Source: DASTRU01 sp035761045 (lineage in GTDB: Bacteria > Pseudomonadota > Gammaproteobacteria > Burkholderiales > Burkholderiaceae_E). From it: a stretch of DNA of 8,343 nt. Shown in pieces: positions 7,654 through 8,343 of the stretch (position 1 is the first letter of the stretch; each line of letters begins with the position of its first letter). The translations under genes and the position numbers were made by a program. The notes below the pieces were generated by a model. That model made no database searches, was not told the origin of the DNA, and was given only the letters and a program-made list of their open reading frames with translations. Where the stretch lies: contig DASTRU010000305.1 of the NCBI GenBank assembly GCA_035761045.1, forward strand, positions 1 through 8,343. The letters are read 5' to 3'.

Positions 7654-7675
7654 TCCGCTCTGAACGGGGAGCGGA
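7654..7675. repeat. Inverted repeat beside the rluC -10 box
   Basis: TCCGCTC and GAGCGGA form a perfect 7-base inverted repeat with an 8-base spacer. It ends 6 bases before the TACAAT element and covers the expected -35 region of rluC. It could be an operator, or a hairpin in the rne leader RNA, or chance in GC-rich DNA. Confidence 0.4.
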
Positions 7676-7687
7676 TACCCGTACAAT
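7660..7687 (+). promoter_or_regulatory. Candidate promoter of rluC
   Basis: TACAAT at 7682-7687 matches the -10 consensus in 5 of 6 bases. The -35 region is poor: CTGAAC at 7660-7665 with 16-base spacing matches only 3 of 6. Transcription would start near 7694, giving a leader of about 95 bases. An inverted repeat covers the -35 position. Confidence 0.3.
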
Positions 7688-7776
7688 GCGCGCGCCGCCT
7701 ATAAGGACAAGACCTGCATACCGTGGCGCGCAGCGCTTAACTCAATGCTCTAAATTTCAGCACCAAGTCGCGCCGG

Positions 7777-7805
7777 ACTATAACGAAAATGAAGGACTTG
7801 GGCAA
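7777..7805 (-). promoter_or_regulatory. Candidate sigma-70 promoter of rne
   Basis: On the minus strand, TTGCCC (7800-7805, 4 of 6 to TTGACA) is followed after exactly 17 bases by TATAGT (7777-7782, 5 of 6 to TATAAT). This is the best leftward promoter match I found upstream of rne. It would start transcription near 7770. It overlaps the first codons of rluC. Confidence 0.42.
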
Positions 7806-8343
7806 AGATTCGAAACATAAAAGTGATACGCCGCAACTTGCCGCGGACCGCGTCACGCATCTCACGGTTTCCGACGAGGACGCCGGGCAGCGCCTAGACA
7901 ACTTCCTCTTCAAACGCTGCAAGGGCGTGCCCAAAAGCCATGTGTATCGCGTGATTCGTTCGGGCGAAGTGCGGGTGGACGGTAAGCGCGCCGCACCCGA
8001 TCAACGGCTTGATGCCGGCACCCAATTGCGCGTTCCGCCAATTCGAATCGCCCAGCGCCCACAAACCGCTCCCGCGGCGGAATTCCCCATTCTTTTCGAG
8101 GACAACGACTTATTAGCCATCGACAAGCCCGCGGGCGTCGCGGTGCATGGCGGATCGGGCGTTAGCCACGGCGTGATCGAGCAACTACGCGCCTCGCGCT
8201 CGCATGTTGATTTTCTCGAGCTCGTGCATCGGCTGGACAAGGAAACCAGCGGCGTGTTGCTGCTGGCGAAGAAGCGCCGGGCATTGGTGGGATTGCACGA
8301 ACAATTGCAAGGCGGCACGACGGACAAACGGTATGCGGCACTC
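7789..8343 (+). CDS. rluC: 23S rRNA pseudouridine synthase RluC (3' end cut by window)
   Basis: RluC converts U955, U2504 and U2580 of 23S rRNA (E. coli numbering) to pseudouridine. The visible 185 residues cover roughly the N-terminal half to two thirds of a protein normally of about 320 aa; the frame is still open at the window end. An S4 RNA-binding domain occupies about residues 33-82 (AGQRLDNFLFKRCKGVPKSH through the RVDGKR turn). The RluA-type catalytic domain begins near 100, with IDKPAGVAVHGGSG (111-124) and the catalytic motif HRLDKETSG containing Asp150. The KGVPKSHVYRVIRSGEVRVD run and HGGSG match RluC rather than RluA or RluD. There is no in-frame start further upstream before a TAA at 7738-7740, so ATG 7789 is the start, although no Shine-Dalgarno is evident. 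It is divergent from rne, as in E. coli. Confidence 0.96.
   Translation, partial: MKDLGKDSKHKSDTPQLAADRVTHLTVSDEDAGQRLDNFLFKRCKGVPKSHVYRVIRSGEVRVDGKRAAPDQRLDAGTQLRVPPIRIAQRPQTAPAAEFPILFEDNDLLAIDKPAGVAVHGGSGVSHGVIEQLRASRSHVDFLELVHRLDKETSGVLLLAKKRRALVGLHEQLQGGTTDKRYAAL

Larger units (their letters stand above)
7294..7788. other. Gene-free rne/rluC intergenic region with probable long rne leader
   Basis: These 495 bases between the divergent rne and rluC genes hold no convincing gene. The open frames inside it are low-similarity, arginine-rich translations of GC-rich DNA. If rne starts from the candidate promoter at 7777-7805, most of this region is a 5' leader of about 475 bases. E. coli rne also has a long leader (about 360 bases) through which RNase E regulates its own mRNA, so a similar role here is plausible but inferred. 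Short inverted repeats occur at 7435-7453 (TCCGCC/GGCGGA, 7-base loop), 7654-7675 and 7690-7731 (GCGCGCC/GGCGCGC, long loop). Confidence 0.45.

Overview
The window looks like chromosomal DNA of a GC-rich betaproteobacterium, most likely of the order Burkholderiales. This is inferred from the proteins. MoeA has the N-terminal layout I associate with that group, RNase E has the acidic/arginine-rich tail and C-terminal LVETR peptide seen there, and the gene order rluC / rne / moaA / moeA is, from memory, typical of Burkholderia- and Ralstonia-like genomes. No IS element, CRISPR array, tRNA or rRNA was seen.

Layout, right to left. A 5'-complete, 3'-truncated rluC (23S rRNA pseudouridine synthase) runs rightward off the window at 7789-8343. 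It is divergent from a leftward block that fills the rest. A gene-free 495-base region (7294-7788) separates rluC from rne. It holds candidate promoters for both genes and probably a long rne leader. rne (RNase E, 942 aa) spans 4465-7293 and ends at a strong intrinsic terminator (4412-4439). Directly below the terminator lies chrA (chromate transporter family, 3082-4407), then moaA (1948-3051), moeA (658-1929) and a small exported protein (58-648). The last three gaps are only 30, 18 and 9 bases, so chrA-moaA-moeA-58..648 is probably one transcription unit. Bases 1-57 carry no recognisable gene.

How the genes fit together. rluC and rne are RNA-metabolism housekeeping genes whose divergent pairing is also known in enterobacteria. 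moaA and moeA catalyse the first and last steps of molybdopterin cofactor synthesis: GTP cyclisation and molybdenum insertion. The mobA gene that I would expect between them is absent. chrA sits between rne and moaA, where I would not expect it, and its start codon abuts the rne terminator. The last gene encodes a predicted periplasmic protein that looks like a free-standing secretin N0 domain joined to a SPOR-like domain. It is the least ordinary protein here.

No clearly new multi-gene system is visible. The points most worth checking are the N0-SPOR protein, the chrA/terminator junction, and the candidate rne promoter overlapping the rluC start.
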